Source: Xiphydria camelus (Eukaryota; Arthropoda; Insecta; Hymenoptera; Xiphydriidae). From it: 64,000 nucleotides of DNA. The translations under genes were made by a program, and so were the position numbers. Positions 10,611-22,006 of this stretch are shown piece by piece (within the stretch, counting starts at the first letter, position 1; each line of letters opens with the position of its first letter). The notes beneath the pieces are model-generated. The model ran no database searches. It saw only the letters and a list, made by a program, of their open reading frames with translations, and was not told the origin of the DNA. The stretch covers positions 33,332,430-33,396,429 of the forward strand of contig OY783193.1 of NCBI GenBank assembly GCA_963678675.1, given 5' to 3'.

Positions 10611-13349
10611 TTAAACTTTACGCAAATGCTCGATCATTGTAGCAACAACGCCATACAAATCTTTTACTTCACTCTCGTAGACCTCTTTGTCTAAAAATTG
10701 CCACACGTGATTCGATGGCACCGAAAATGATTCTCGAAACACTTTCGAGCACTTGTAGCAGAGATCTACAGCAGTAATGCTTGTTGCTACTTGGTATACT
10801 TGCTCATCAAGTATTACATACGCCGATTTGATATTGTCGAGCGAAGGACCATTTATTATTACGAAAGGTTCCACCCTAATTTTGTGGTCATTATGTAAGT
10901 CCGTTAATTGTTTCCTGGCATCTTGTAAAGAGTTTTTGAAGTCTTCAGTCTCCTATAAATATATACATTTTGCATATTAATATTGAAAAAAGTAACTTAT
11001 AAATATTTGACTTTAAATGAAAAAAGTCGGTTCTGAAATATACCTTAATGTGAAAAACAAAAGTTTTAGAAACATCGGTTTTTTCTGGAACCCACGCAGT
11101 CTTATTCTTTGAACGGCTCGTTTGCTTTGTTACTCTTTTGAAGAGGAATGGTAATAAGACCAAAGCTAGTGTTTCCTTGTGAGCTGAAACATTGTAAACA
11201 TATTAAATTTTATAAATTAAATTCATATTTTTCTATTTTAAAAATTTCTCATACTTTAAAAACTACATCAAGATTAGATATTAAATATACAAAAACTTCG
11301 AGGTGTCAATTTTCCTTAGAGTATGATATGTACTTTTCATCTTTGTTGTACAAACCTTCATCTTTAATCTTTTTGTTTTCGTTCAAAATCTCCTTAATAT
11401 TTTCATCGCCTGCTTTTTTCTTTTTCGCCAATTTTATTATTTTTTCCGATAAAACGGGCCAGTTCTTTTCAAAGAGATTTTCAGGTATCTTAAAATTAAC
11501 ATTGAAGTCTGCCTGTACCTATAAGAAAAATTATTTTCTTGAAAAATATTAGTTTTATTTTCATTTCACTTGTTTTCGAAAAGACAAAGTAAAACGTATA
11601 ATAAATTTTTGTACCAGAGTATATCCCAGAGGTATGGTAAGGTTCACGAATTTTTCCCATACAATAGAAAATTCAGATTTCCTATAAAATTTTAATCTTT
11701 CTTGCAATGCGCTGCTACACCATTTTTGCTTGTAATCTTCGTCAATTACATTTACTGGTGTTTGTAAATCCTGAAATTCTTTAGATTCTGCAGTTTCTAT
11801 AAAATATAAATATGAATCAACATCCAGTTCTTGGAATTAAAGTTATGCACTATACACTTCTTATACAATTCACTTCAGTTAACATAATCTTTACCTTTTT
11901 CAGACCTCTTTCTTTTTCCTGTTTTGGAAATTTTCAAACGACCAATGGCTATTTCCTTTTCTCGTTGCTTGCCGTAATAGACTTGGAAAACACCTGCCGC
12001 ACTCTTATTTTGAGTAGCTTTTGTGTAAAAGCTTTCCTTTAAATAAAGAGGAAACAGTTTTGAGGTCTCTACAGCTAGTTCATCTAATCGATTTGGAGAT
12101 ATACTGTAAAATAAGATAATCAATTTTTGAGTGTTGCATTACAAATTAAAAATTTGTTTTCAAGACACACTAATAAGCATGTACTATTCGAAATATATTT
12201 AAAAAGAGATAATTACGAGAAGAAGTTTGTGCGGTAGAATTCGTGGTTGATAACAAGTTTCGCCACTTTATTTTTTGAAAAATAAGTTCTTTTCTTGGTT
12301 TCCTCTAATATCGTGCGTCTATCCTTGTCCAATTCGAAGTCGTATGTTGCTAACATAAATTGTCCTTCGTAACTACTATTTAAAATATGATAGACGTAGT
12401 TAGACTTTCTCTGATCTTGAATTTCTGTATACACAAAATGGTTAATTGTTAAATTGAATGTTAATTGTATATATAATGCTTTTGTGAATTCAATATTTTT
12501 GTTTACCTTCAAAACTATTTTCCGTTGATACCTCATTTTCATTAACGAAAGTATTATTTTGAGAACTTCCTGATACTAGTGAATTTGAGTTAGTATCAAC
12601 CAGAACACAATTTGTGAGCCTTGTACGAGATGTGGACGAACAACTGTTGGCATCATCAAGAACTTCACCAGGGAATCGTGAAACAATCAACTCATTGCCC
12701 AAAATTCCATCCCTAATAGAGTTCGGGTAACCTGCTACGAAAGAAATAATTGAAAGTTTCAAACAAAGTATGTTGTTTCAATAAGGTTTAATAATAATAA
12801 TAATGATAAATAACAATAAATGTTATAATAACCCATGTAAAAATGAAAATTTAATTTATATATAAAAATGATTCTACAAAAAATTATATATTCTCAAATC
12901 AATTGCCATGGTATTATAAATCATTTCAGCATGTCTCATTAGTGTACAATCATTTTTATATATAAATTATATAGAATATTTTTAAATGGGAAGTGAAGGG
13001 TGGAAATTCAAAAACACATAAGAGCCATGTTCTAAATTTTATGAGCGGACGAAAAAACGATTGCATCTTACACAAGCGCCTTAACAAAATGTTATTTTCA
13101 AAAAATTCCTACATAAAAACTGTTTCGAATTTCGCACTGCTTTTGACGACAAAATGACGGCCATAGATTGTATATTAGAAAAAGAAACAAATTTTAATAG
13201 ATTTAGAAAAAAAAATGCCTCTCATGTGTTTTTGGATTTCCACCCTTCAATTGCCCTATGAAACATGAATTGTATATACAATAATATGAGCATTTACCAT
13301 TTAATGAACTATTACTATTCATGCTCATATCTCTCTTATTGGCATCCAT
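10611..13349 (-). CDS. Transposon accessory protein, 8 exons, open (506 aa)
   Basis: Eight minus-strand exons join with GT-AG borders and matching phases: 13298-13349, 12507-12731, 12217-12424, 11895-12103, 11615-11796, 11356-11518, 11044-11183 and 10611-10952 (1521 nt, no internal stop). The start is ATG at 13349 (MDANKRDMSMNS). The middle is acidic and Lys-rich (WCSSALQERLKFYRKSEFS; NWPVLSEKIIKLAKKKK). The last exon carries VEPFVIINGPSLDNIKSAY and ITAVDLCYKCSKVF, which I know only from uncharacterised proteins of this transposon type. Its role is unknown; a DNA-binding or targeting partner of the transposase is an inference. Preservation beside a dead transposase is notable. Exon-joining is my own reading and lacks transcript support. 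Confidence 0.75.
12995..13248. mobile_element. MITE with ~30-bp TIRs in intron 1 of the accessory gene
   Basis: Left end GAAGGGTGGAAATTCAAAAA and right end (complement) GAAGGGTGGAAATCCAAAAA continue as near-identical CACATRAGAG. It is about 254 bp and non-coding. Confidence 0.8.
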
Positions 13350-13466
13350 GCTCACCTTGCTGCAAAACCTAATTAATAACAAGCAAGAACATCATGCTTT
13401 TTAAGACTTGAAAGTTAAAGTGCATTAGATAAGAAATGAGGAAACAGAAATAAGTTATAAGTTAAC

Positions 13467-13596
13467 CAGTGGGCAAACGATATCATTATCTTTGCCGATA
13501 TTACGAACGTTTTTCAAATGTTCCACTGCTCCAGGAATAATAATAATATTAATATAATAATAATAATACTAATATCGTTTGCTCATTGAGTATGTA
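13467..13596. mobile_element. Short MITE, TIR CAGTGGGCAAACGATAT
   Basis: CCAGTGGGCAAACGATAT at the left pairs with ATATCGTTTGCTCATTGA at the right, enclosing about 95 bp with an ATA/AAT microsatellite. Confidence 0.65.
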
Positions 13597-13710
13597 AAAA
13601 TCGTAAATACAAGACCATACATATTATTCAAGCAAGGATAAATATGAGTGCAAGTGAATTTTGAATTATATAGTTATATATAGTTATTCACAACATGAAT
13701 GTTTCAGGTA

Positions 13711-14843
13711 ACAGGGTGGCCACATGTCAGGGAAATCAGGGAAATGCGAGTAGTCAGGGAAAATATAAATTGATCTGTAAACAATAATAAATCGCTTAAA
13801 GTTTATTTAACGGATGTTAGAAGATTTCCACAAGGTTTATAAAGAATTTCCAGGAATTCTTTGAGATTCTCTGGGTTTTAAAGGATTTTAAGGGAATACA
13901 AAGAATTTTAAGGAATTTAAAGTTTCCTGTGGAATTTTAAAGAATTTAAAAATGCTTGTCAGAATTGTTAGAAATTTTGATTTTTTGAAAGCGATTTCAA
14001 AGAATTTGAATATTCCTCATGGAATTTTAAAGAATTTCACAAGATTTTAATGGTTTATAAAAGGTTTTGTAGAATTTGAAGGAATTTCAATAGATTTCAA
14101 GAATTATAAGAGATTTTTACGTATTTTTAGGGATTTTAAAGTTTTTCGTAAAATTGTAAAAAGCTTTAAGAAATTTTGACATTTTTCAAATTATTTTAAA
14201 GAATTTTAAAGGACTTCATGAAATTTTAGAAAATTTTCGTATTTTTTTAGAGATTTAAAATTTATTTGTAGAATTGTAAAGGATTTGAAGAAGCTTGTAA
14301 AAATTTTCACTTTTTTAAAGTTATTTTAAGGAATTTGAATATTCCTTTAATATTTCTAATTATTTTAAGGATTTTTAAAGGACTTCATGAAATTTTAGGA
14401 AGTGTTTATGCATTTTAAGGAATTTTAAAGTTTTGTGTGGAAATTAAAAACATTCCAAATAATTTTGAGGAACTTTAAAAGAATAAGTGAAAGTTTAAGA
14501 GATTTCATGGAATATTAAAATATTTAATGGGATTTCGTGAAATTTTAAGATTGATATTTAATTGAAATTTAATTTCAAAAAACTTCAAGGAATTTAAAAG
14601 GAGTTACAAAATTTTCGTAAATTTGAAAGATTTTTACAAATTTTAAGTAATTTGAAGCAATTTTTAATTTCAAAACATTTGAAGTGATATTATACAAAAT
14701 TTTTGAAAAATTTCAATAGTATTATTATTGAAAATTTGTTCAAACTTTTAATAGTCTTCTGTCATGGAAATTCGGCTGAAAATCAGGGAAAAGTCAGTGA
14801 AATGTCAGGGAAATTGAAAAATTTAATTTTGTGGCCACCCTGT
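13711..14843. mobile_element. Low-complexity element bounded by ACAGGGTGGCCAC inverted repeats
   Basis: The ends ACAGGGTGGCCAC (13711) and GTGGCCACCCTGT (14831-14843) are perfect inverted repeats, followed inward by CAGGGAAATCAGGGAAA-type sequence on both sides. The 1.1-kb interior is a degenerate array of GAATTTTAAAGAATTT-like words with no ORF. Confidence 0.8.
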
Positions 14844-14944
14844 ATAACAAAATATTAATTCGTTACATTATACAAAACTTTGTAAGTATCTCCTTTCAGG
14901 TTTTTTAGTCATGCACACAAGTAAATTTCAAATAGTACCCTCAT

Positions 14945-15180
14945 GAAACAACCCAGTGGGCACAAGTGTTCCAAAACTTTTTTACGACGTCCTAAAAACG
15001 TCCTGAGTCAAGCTAAATAGCATCCTATAAACATACAATGTTTCAAAGATGTTTTAGGACGTATTTGGAACATTGAACGTTTTTAGCCTGACTTAGAACG
15101 TATTTTTGGACGTTCTAAAAACGTCTTTTAAACATTACGTCCTAAAACGTATTTAGAACGTTTTAAAAAGTTAAATACTA
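14945..15180. repeat. Repeat built from ACGTCCTAAAACGT-like words
   Basis: Roughly ten variants of ACGTYCTAAAAACGT occur in both orientations over about 230 bp after CAGTGGGCACAAGTG. It is non-coding and probably another MITE. Confidence 0.55.
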
Positions 15181-15606
15181 ATAAACACATTTATCCTTAA
15201 ATTATATAATTTGTGTTAAACTATCAATCTTTATTTCAAGCAATGGTTAAAAATAAGACGAATTTTATTAAGTAGAATATAATTTCGTTCATTTAATAAC
15301 ATTCAGAATTTCAAACACATGGAATTTGAAGGTTATGTTTCCAATTACACAAAACTATTATAAATCTCTAATATGTATTATAAACTCCTACCTTATTACA
15401 GGGATTCCACACTAGCAGCAGTAAGAACAACTTAAAAAAGTTTCCAATGTTAACTTGCTATACAACACACAATTTTCCATATAAAAGACAGCACTGATTT
15501 CACATAAGCGTCCACGGCGTCCACGAAAATCCAAAACATTAAACAAAACTGAACAAGACGGGTGGACGCGTTCCCTTGACGCCTATGGCAACCCCAGGCA
15601 TGCGCA

Positions 15607-15860
15607 GTCCGAAAATCTCAAAAACGCTCGGGACCCGTGCCATTTTCGCACGGAATACTCCTTGGCTTTTCAGCACCGAAGTGTTGGTGCGTTCAGCGTA
15701 TCGGTGTGCATGCCTTTACCGCATGGGATAATTTGATACTTCGTTTGCACGGTTACCGACCGATGATTGCAATCGTTTCGTACTTTCTCCGCATCGAACA
15801 CTCGCCTATCAAAATAGTAATAGTGCCCCATGCGACATTCGCAGCAGAGTTCTTTCCGTG
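15607..15860 (-). repeat. Right TIR of the 8.4-kb transposon
   Basis: It starts internally with GTCCGAAAATCTCAAAAACG and ends CAGAGTTCTTTCCGTG, followed by the TA duplication at 15861-15862. Confidence 0.85.
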
Positions 15861-15862
15861 TA

Positions 15863-16549
15863 GATAACCTGAAAAAACCTACATATTTCTAAAAATCGCA
15901 AAAAATCGCAAGTTTTTTTTTACTTGCTTCGAAGTTACAAGCTTTGTACTTCAAGACAAAAAATATAATATAAGGGACATATGCAGCCATATTTTTATAA
16001 CCTCTCTTAACCTCACAAGTTAACCTATCTCACAAAACTTGCATAACAATAATAAAGTAGGTAATATTGAAAACATATTACCTTCTACTATATGCTCCAT
16101 TGGGGATACTTTAATAAAAATGCAAAATAACTTTATTTACAACGATATATCATAACAAATAATGTGCAACTAATTAAGAGTATGCAACTGTCTGGAATGT
16201 TTGACGTGTTTGAACGCAGCGCACGCGTCTAGATTCAGGAGTAGAAGTAAATATTTGATCATTCAATAAGGGCTAAACCTTTTTTTCTAATTTCCACTCA
16301 CAAAACTTGGAAAAATGGAAAAACGATTTTCCCATTTATGAGTATGGTTCGTCCTAGTGTGCGACGCCAGCGAAAATTAACCCTTCGTACCCACAGTTTT
16401 ATGTACCCTTTTAAGTTTTGTTTATTTTATTTGTTTGTGTGTTTTGTGTTAAAAAATATGAGTGTATATACGAACGGTTAATAATGCTTATTTATACTAC
16501 AAGTTTGCAATAATAATGCTTATGGTGTGAGCAACATTTTTTCGATTAC
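15863..16549. other. AT-rich flank, no gene seen
   Basis: Sequence between the right TIR and PIF exon 1; no ORF, repeat arm or recognisable motif was found. It would be intron of the interrupted PIF gene if exons 1 and 2 are one gene. Confidence 0.4.
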
Positions 16550-16855
16550 CTTTATTTCATCCTTTAGAGCTTCCGTCAGAGCTTCGCAAACCTCAGGCAC
16601 AATTTTCGATATTATTTGACTTGACACTTTGAATAGGAAGTGAAGGCTCTTGTAGCTGTCGCCAGTAGCTAAGAAACGCAATGTTATCGCTAGACGTACT
16701 TTAGCTGGTATCGCGTCTCTCATTTGAGTGTCTTGTTTTGAAATAATTGGTGAAATTTTGTTTAACAAAAATTCAAAGTCCGCAAATGACACGCGGCAGA
16801 AGTTCATAAATTCGCCGGAAGGCTCGTTTAGTAATTCAACGAACTGTTGTTTCAT
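16550..16855 (-). pseudogene. PIF/Harbinger transposase, first visible exon
   Basis: It encodes MKQQFVELLNEPSGEFMNFC, then KVRLAITLRFLATGDSYKSL and KIVPEVCEALTEALKDEIK before an AAAG/GTAATC donor at 16549. This is the conserved N-terminal region of PIF transposases. Its phase (AAG/..) fits the acceptor of the DDE exon ending at 5977 (../ATT), and family members read ..DEIK then PSTAEEW. A TTTTAG acceptor precedes the ATG, so a further upstream exon is likely. Whether this and 5187-5977 are one gene split by insertion, or two copies, is not settled. Confidence 0.8.
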
Positions 16856-16907
16856 GCTTTGCCTAAAACAAGGTTATGTAGGTTATTTTACTAAGTTTTT
16901 AGAGATG

Positions 16908-17912
16908 CAGGTAATAGTTTAAGATCCGAAGTAGAGGCATCCTTCACTCATCTGCTTCCCGGATGAAAAGTATTTTTTATCAAACATATTACATTAATTA
17001 AAGTTAGCTTTTCGTAAAGAGAAAAACTTTTAGTACAATGAGGTTAAGTTAACCATCGAGGAACTTTATTTTGTTCATTATCACTCCACGTGCTACAAAA
17101 AACCGACTGTTTCAACCCTTTGTGGCGCAGTTGTGATCGCTTGGAACCTCATATTCAAAATGTCTTTGTACTGTACCAGTAAGCGCTGGTTAAAACCACA
17201 TGTGGGGGGGGCAAAAAAAGACAGTTTGTGCCACAAAGGGTTAAAGAAAATATATAATGACGATTTTAATAATTTTGTTAGAAATCATGAAATATTGAAT
17301 TAAGTATTTGTTGTTCCATAATAACATTTGTTTTACACCACCAATTTGTTAATGATTCTTTATCGTTTTTAAAAAAATATAATTCTTCTGTTTCTTTGCT
17401 GTGGTATTTTTATAGAACAGATATAATTTATTGAATAATTATCATTTACGGGGTATTATTATTCAGATATAAATATTTATATTTCACCATCCATATCTTT
17501 AATTGAGAATATTTGAAAAATCTCTCACATTTTAATATTTCATATTTAATTTAAAGTAATTGAAAGTTAACTACCGTACTGGCAGTACCTACTCTATCGC
17601 ACCAAATAATACGCGCAATGCTTCTCGGTCTCATATCTTCGCTAACTTCAGTTTTTACATTTCAAAGCCTGGCAACCGTGATTTATGACCGATTTTTTGC
17701 TTTCGAATGATATTAACTTCATTTAGTAAGCACATGAGTGAAATATCGAAAAAAAATTGATCACGATATTTTTAATAGGGTAGTCTTGAACATATTTTAT
17801 TAGGAAACCCATTCGTGATATATTCGTTAACGTATTATTTTTTATAAAAAATGCTTGTTATCCGGTAAGCAGATGGGTCAAGGACGCTTCTAGTTCGGAT
17901 CTTGTACTATAA
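16908..17912. repeat. ~1-kb inverted-repeat element with ~75-bp arms
   Basis: 16912-16985 (ATAGTTTAAGATCCGAAGTA..CATCTGCTTCCCGGATG) is the imperfect reverse complement of 17840-17910 (ATCCGGTAAGCAGATGGGTC..TTCGGATCTTGTACTAT). The interior is AT-rich, lacks ORFs and holds a smaller MITE at 17116-17240. Confidence 0.6.
17116..17240. mobile_element. piggyBac-type MITE, TIR CCCTTTGTGGC
   Basis: CCCTTTGTGGCGCAG at the left pairs with TTTGTGCCACAAAGGG at the right. TTAA follows on the right (17241-17244) and TCAA precedes on the left, compatible with a TTAA target with one mutation. Confidence 0.65.
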
Positions 17913-17924
17913 GTAGATCAAGAG

Positions 17925-18838
17925 ACACGGTAGTGTCTCGCGGCATGTTCATTCAAGTCGTCAGAACGACGCCGCCAGCGCTGTCGCCGCGAGCACCCGT
18001 GTATCTTTACAGGAAAAATGTCTGCCCCCTTCACCCCTCAATTTTAACATCGAATTTTCTCAATAAATATACGGTTATAACCAAAACTATGCTTAGTTAC
18101 GCCATATAAATCGACTATTCTCTATCGATAGAGACCAGAGTAAATGTTGTAAGTTACATATTAACAGATATTTTTCCTTAGCAACGCGAAGCCACGCCCC
18201 TCGCGCCTCGAAAGTCGAGAATCCGATTTCTCGGGCGATATATATATGTCAAAATCTCACAAAAATTCCGCCTGTCTTCGGCGATATTCGGCCATGGTCG
18301 GAAATGTGTACACAGATGCGGCCACACGCATACGCCATCAAATGTATGTGAGAGTGTGTGAGAGAATATGTTTCTTGAATGTTTAGTTGTTTTTTAAAAT
18401 TAATAAAATAATATTCCATTCGCGAAACGATTTCCCTCGCATTTTTTCGATCCTCGGACGCGCTTGTTAATTCAGTGTAATCGGAGTAGTGAATGTCAAT
18501 AGTGGTGAATGTGACAGACGCTCCGTATAGTTTAATAATCGTTTGTATTTTTTTCGAATATCGAGATAGTGAACGGGTGCAGTGGTATTCTTCTCTCCAA
18601 TGCCTGTGCATCAAGAAAGGAGCAGGAAAGGAGACGGTCTCAGAAGAATTGAAAACAGATAAGTTTAATTGCCATTTGACAGCTTTAACCTCACTTTCCA
18701 TGGAAGGACAATATCTTTGTGTTTGTTCTATTTTTTGTTTTCAGGGTCATGCGAGCACGGGAAAAATCGAAGAAAATCAATCACCAACACAAGCCGTGGC
18801 AGAATAGGAGATGAAATGGAACTGGATCACAATAATCA
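17925..18838. repeat. Composite dispersed repeat, copy 1 (AAGAGACACGG..)
   Basis: It starts TCAAGAGACACGGTAGTGTC, containing a GAGACAC/GTGTCTC hairpin, and is collinear with 47195-48060 for about 850 bp (for example CAAAACTATGCTTAGTTACG, GGGCGATATATATATGT and TTCGGCCATGGTCGGAAATG). A third copy of the first ~70 bp is at 54411. Short frames within it, including one ending DEMELDHNNQ before a GTAATT donor-like site at 18839, may be relics of a spliced transposon ORF, but I could not identify it. Confidence 0.7.
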
Positions 18839-19119
18839 GGTAATTACTTTATCACTATTTTTCTCTATCGATATATTTCCTCTTTCGTACTATTACAAGT
18901 TCCAATTTACACACCGACCTGTCAAACCTGAAGTGTACACGTACCGCACTTCAATTTCATCTCTTCTTCGTCTCCGGTGTAACGACGGTCAATGAGGAAT
19001 TACTCATACCGATTAGGCAGATAAGTGCTGAATAACGTAGTATAATACGAGAGAGGAAATATATCATTTTTAATAATTCTGTAATTATTAGAATAGAATT
19101 GATTAACTGAGATATAGTT

Positions 19120-19960
19120 TTTTAATTTCTACGCTCGAGTAAGTTCGGTATATTTTAAATAGTGAAATGCTACATATGATTATGTAATTTACAATTTGTT
19201 ACAGATCGTATGCAAACCTGAGGAGGTTTCTTTCGAAGGAGGGATCATCTACTTGTTGTTCCAACAAGAACCAGTTGCTTAGTTGCATTCATTGCATTTG
19301 ACAGGTCGGTATAATTTCTACGCTCGAGTAAGTTCGGTATATTTTAAATAGTGAAATGCTACATATGATTATGTAATTTACAATTTGTTACAGATCGTAT
19401 GCAAACCCGAGGAGGTTTCTTTCGAAGGAGGGATCATCTACTTGTTGTTCCAACAAGAACCAGTTGCTTAGTTGCATTCATTGCATTTGACAGGTCGGTA
19501 TATAAATTGGTTCTTAATTTTTATGCTGAGTAACTTCGGTATACTTTAAAAGTGAAATGCTGCATATAATTGTGTAATTTACAATTTGTTACAGATCGTT
19601 TGCGAACCCGAGGAGGTTTCTTTCCAACGAGGGATCATCCAGTTGGTGTTTCCAACAAGAACCAGTTGCATTCATTGCATTTGACAGGTCGGTATATAAA
19701 TTGGTAGTATAATACGAAAGAGGAAATATTCTGTCATTATTAGAATTGGTTAACTTAGATTAATATAATCTTAGTTTCTACGTTTAGTTAGTTCAGTATA
19801 TTTTAAATTGTTTGTGTTATTTACAATCTGTTACAGATCGTATGCGAACTCGAGGGGGTTTCTTTCGAACGAGGAATCATCGTCTTGTTGTTTCAAGAAC
19901 CTGCTGCTTTGGTTCATTCGGCGACCTGGATCTGCTGTCTCAAGTGCATGGACGTACGTC
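19120..19960 (-). repeat. Four tandem ~190-bp units with mariner transposase remnants
   Basis: Units begin near 19123, 19312, 19516 and 19772, each containing TTACAGATCGTATGCRAAC and GAGGAGGTTTCTTTCGAA. Period 1 to 2 is about 189 bp and these two are nearly identical; units 3 and 4 diverge. On the minus strand the fourth unit reads GRRMNQSSRFLKQQDDDSSF, which resembles the segment just before the first catalytic Asp of the mariner-like family (compare the fragment at 49750-49830), so this is an amplified transposase scrap. Confidence 0.6.
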
Positions 19961-20093
19961 ACTTTAAATGGATGAATATCCTTAATATCATCCGAACCGT
20001 AGACTTACTAACCTCTGGTTTTAACCTTTCTTGCCATAGCCTAAATATTCTTTCGAGGGTTATTCCTTACTCTTTCTTCCTTACTATTTCTAA

Positions 20094-20788
20094 CATACGG
20101 TAGTGTTCACGAATATTGTAAAATATCGCAGGAATGTTACAGAAAAGTTACTTGCAAGAACGTGCTTTGTGGGGTGCAAATGGTGATATTTGTAATCCAT
20201 CGTAACACCAGAGGCGAAGAAGAGAGTAAAGAAAAGTGAGGTACATGTACACTTCACGTTTGACAGGTCGGTATATAAATTTAAACTTGTGATTGTATAA
20301 TACGAAAGAGGAAAAACTTATATCGATAAAGAAAAAAAATAATAAAGTAGTTACTCTATTATTGTAATCCAATAACATTGTATCACTTATTTTTCTGCCA
20401 CGACTTTAATTGCTGATAGCGAAGAAAAATCAAATTTGTTGGTTGATCCATCCACTATCAACAATTAAAGTCGTGGCAGAAAAATAAGGGATATAATGGA
20501 ATTGGATTACAATAATAGAGTAACTACTTTATTATTATTTTTTCTTTATCGATATAAGTTTTTCCTCTTTCATATTATACTATCACAAGTTTCAATTTAT
20601 ATACCGACCTGTCAAACGTGAAATGTACATGTATGTACCTCACTTCTATTTCATCTCTTCTTTGCCTTTGGTGTAACGATGGAAATTACAAAATATCATC
20701 ATTTACACCCCGCAAAACACATTTTTGCAAGCGACTTTTCTGTAACATTCCTGCGATATTTTACAATATTCGTGAACATTACCGTATG
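20094..20788. repeat. Large palindrome with ~320-bp arms and 50-bp loop
   Basis: 20094-20412 and 20463-20788 are reverse complements along their whole length, from CATACGGTAGTGTTCACGAA to the centre at CGACTTTAATTG/CAATTAAAGTCG, with scattered mismatches. Both arms carry GACAGGTCGGTATATAAAT, which also ends the tandem units at 19.3-19.7 kb. A related partial arm occurs at 49505-49585. Confidence 0.88.
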
Positions 20789-20995
20789 TTTGAAACATTC
20801 CTTTACTCATAATATATATTTCTCGATAAATTCGCGAATGTTACAAAACAGCATAGAAGCATTTCGGAATCATTACGTTGAAAGATCTCATCGATAAGGT
20901 ACAGCTCGATAAGATTGTACTTGTTAGGGCTGAATTATATAGGGTTTTTATATCCCAGAAGAATATAGGTGCAGCAAAATATCGATGCTGTGCTG

Positions 20996-21095
20996 GAAAT
21001 TTATTTACGAGTTAGGGCGAAATTTCAGCGGTGCATGCAAAGGGATTTCTTAAAACTATACCAACGGCTTGAGTTAATAGATGTAACAACATATG
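20996..21095 (+). mobile_element. Fragment of the Helitron USP-like region
   Basis: It matches 30717-30822 of the Helitron ORF (GGGCGAAATTTCAGCGGTGC, GGATTTCTTAAAACTAT) with several substitutions, and is too short to code. Confidence 0.75.
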
Positions 21096-21547
21096 ATTAA
21101 TATTTGACTATTTCTTTTCATACCTTCTTTTTGACTTTTGAAAATTTATACTATGTAACTATAGCGTAAAACTCCAAATATAACCTGTATTGGAAAAACA
21201 AGTTGCATCATTTATTGTCAAAACAGTGTGATGTGAAAATTTGTACACTATAGTAAATAAGTACCATTATAAGAAAATATATATTGTTAATTTTTGAAAT
21301 GAAGTGTACATTGCTAAATATATGAATCTAAGTGAGGTTTTATTGTAAATATTGTAAATATATTAGTTATATGATGAAATATATGTTCATGCTACAGAGT
21401 TTTCCGAAAATAGATTAAGAAAAAAAATAAAGTTTATATTATTGTTTAATAGTTGTTGTTTATTTAGCAGATTGTTTAATCTGCTGGCACCGACTGTATT
21501 TAATTTACATTGCCAAATATGTGAATCTAAGTGAGGTTTAATTTTAA

Positions 21548-21656
21548 CACGTTCACTGCCGGACCGATTTTTTAAAAACTTTCAGGCCGCGTGTGGCGTA
21601 TACGACCCAGTAAAGTAAGATTCTCGGTCAAATAGACCGAGACGGCAGTGAACGTG
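21548..21656. mobile_element. 109-bp piggyBac-type MITE flanked by TTAA
   Basis: CACGTTCACTGCCG and CGGCAGTGAACGTG are perfect TIRs. TTAA stands directly at both ends (21544-21547 and 21657-21660), the hallmark of piggyBac insertion. Confidence 0.8.
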
Positions 21657-21706
21657 TTAAATATATTAGTTAACGAGTAAAAAATTTGTAGTTTTCATGC
21701 TCTTAA

Positions 21707-21789
21707 CCCCATCTCTACCAGGGTATCCACATATGGATATTTCTATACCTGAAAATATCCATATGTGAATACCCTGGTAGAGAAGGGGT
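21707..21789. mobile_element. 83-bp hairpin MITE flanked by TTAA
   Basis: Almost the whole element is a hairpin: CCCCATCTCTACCAGGGTAT pairs with ATACCCTGGTAGAGAAGGGG. TTAA occurs at 21703-21706 and 21790-21793. Confidence 0.7.
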
Positions 21790-22006
21790 TTAATCTAAAA
21801 TAAATTTAAAAATCTGTAGCCTGGAGTTTAGCTAAATAGTTCCACTATATCTCAAGAAATGGTGCAGTCCGCATCGCATTTCTTAACATGGAACATCCCC
21901 ATCTGTTTCTAAGTAACCTGTGGACTGGAAAAGGCACTGCCTACTAGAGCCCGTGTATAGCGAACGTGGAAAGGATAGACTGATGTGTGGAGTACCTGTC
22001 TCTCTC

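Larger units (their letters stand above)
7472..15860 (-). mobile_element. 8.4-kb DNA transposon with ~260-bp TIRs (CMC/EnSpm-like, tentative)
   Basis: Inverted terminal repeats at 7472-7733 and 15607-15860 begin CACGGAAAGAACTCTG and are bordered by TA on both sides (7470-7471 and 15861-15862), consistent with a 2-bp target duplication. Between them lie two minus-strand genes, an upstream 8-exon accessory gene (13349 to 10611) and a decayed transposase (10458 to 8380), plus nested MITEs at 12995, 13467 and 13711. The FDDFEVGNTLGSHAG and LILGDNLGLNG motifs of the transposase, the CAC.. termini and the short duplication favour the CMC/EnSpm group. The element appears to have landed within Harbinger sequence. 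Confidence 0.8.

Noticed and set aside
19200..19900. Repeated plus-strand exon-like stretch (IVCEPEEVSFERGII) after TTACAG
   Set aside because: The minus strand gives a better explanation as mariner transposase remnants, and the plus-strand frame is not kept in all units.
19120..19960. CRISPR-like array
   Set aside because: Units are ~190 bp tandem repeats without short repeats and unique spacers, in a eukaryotic context.
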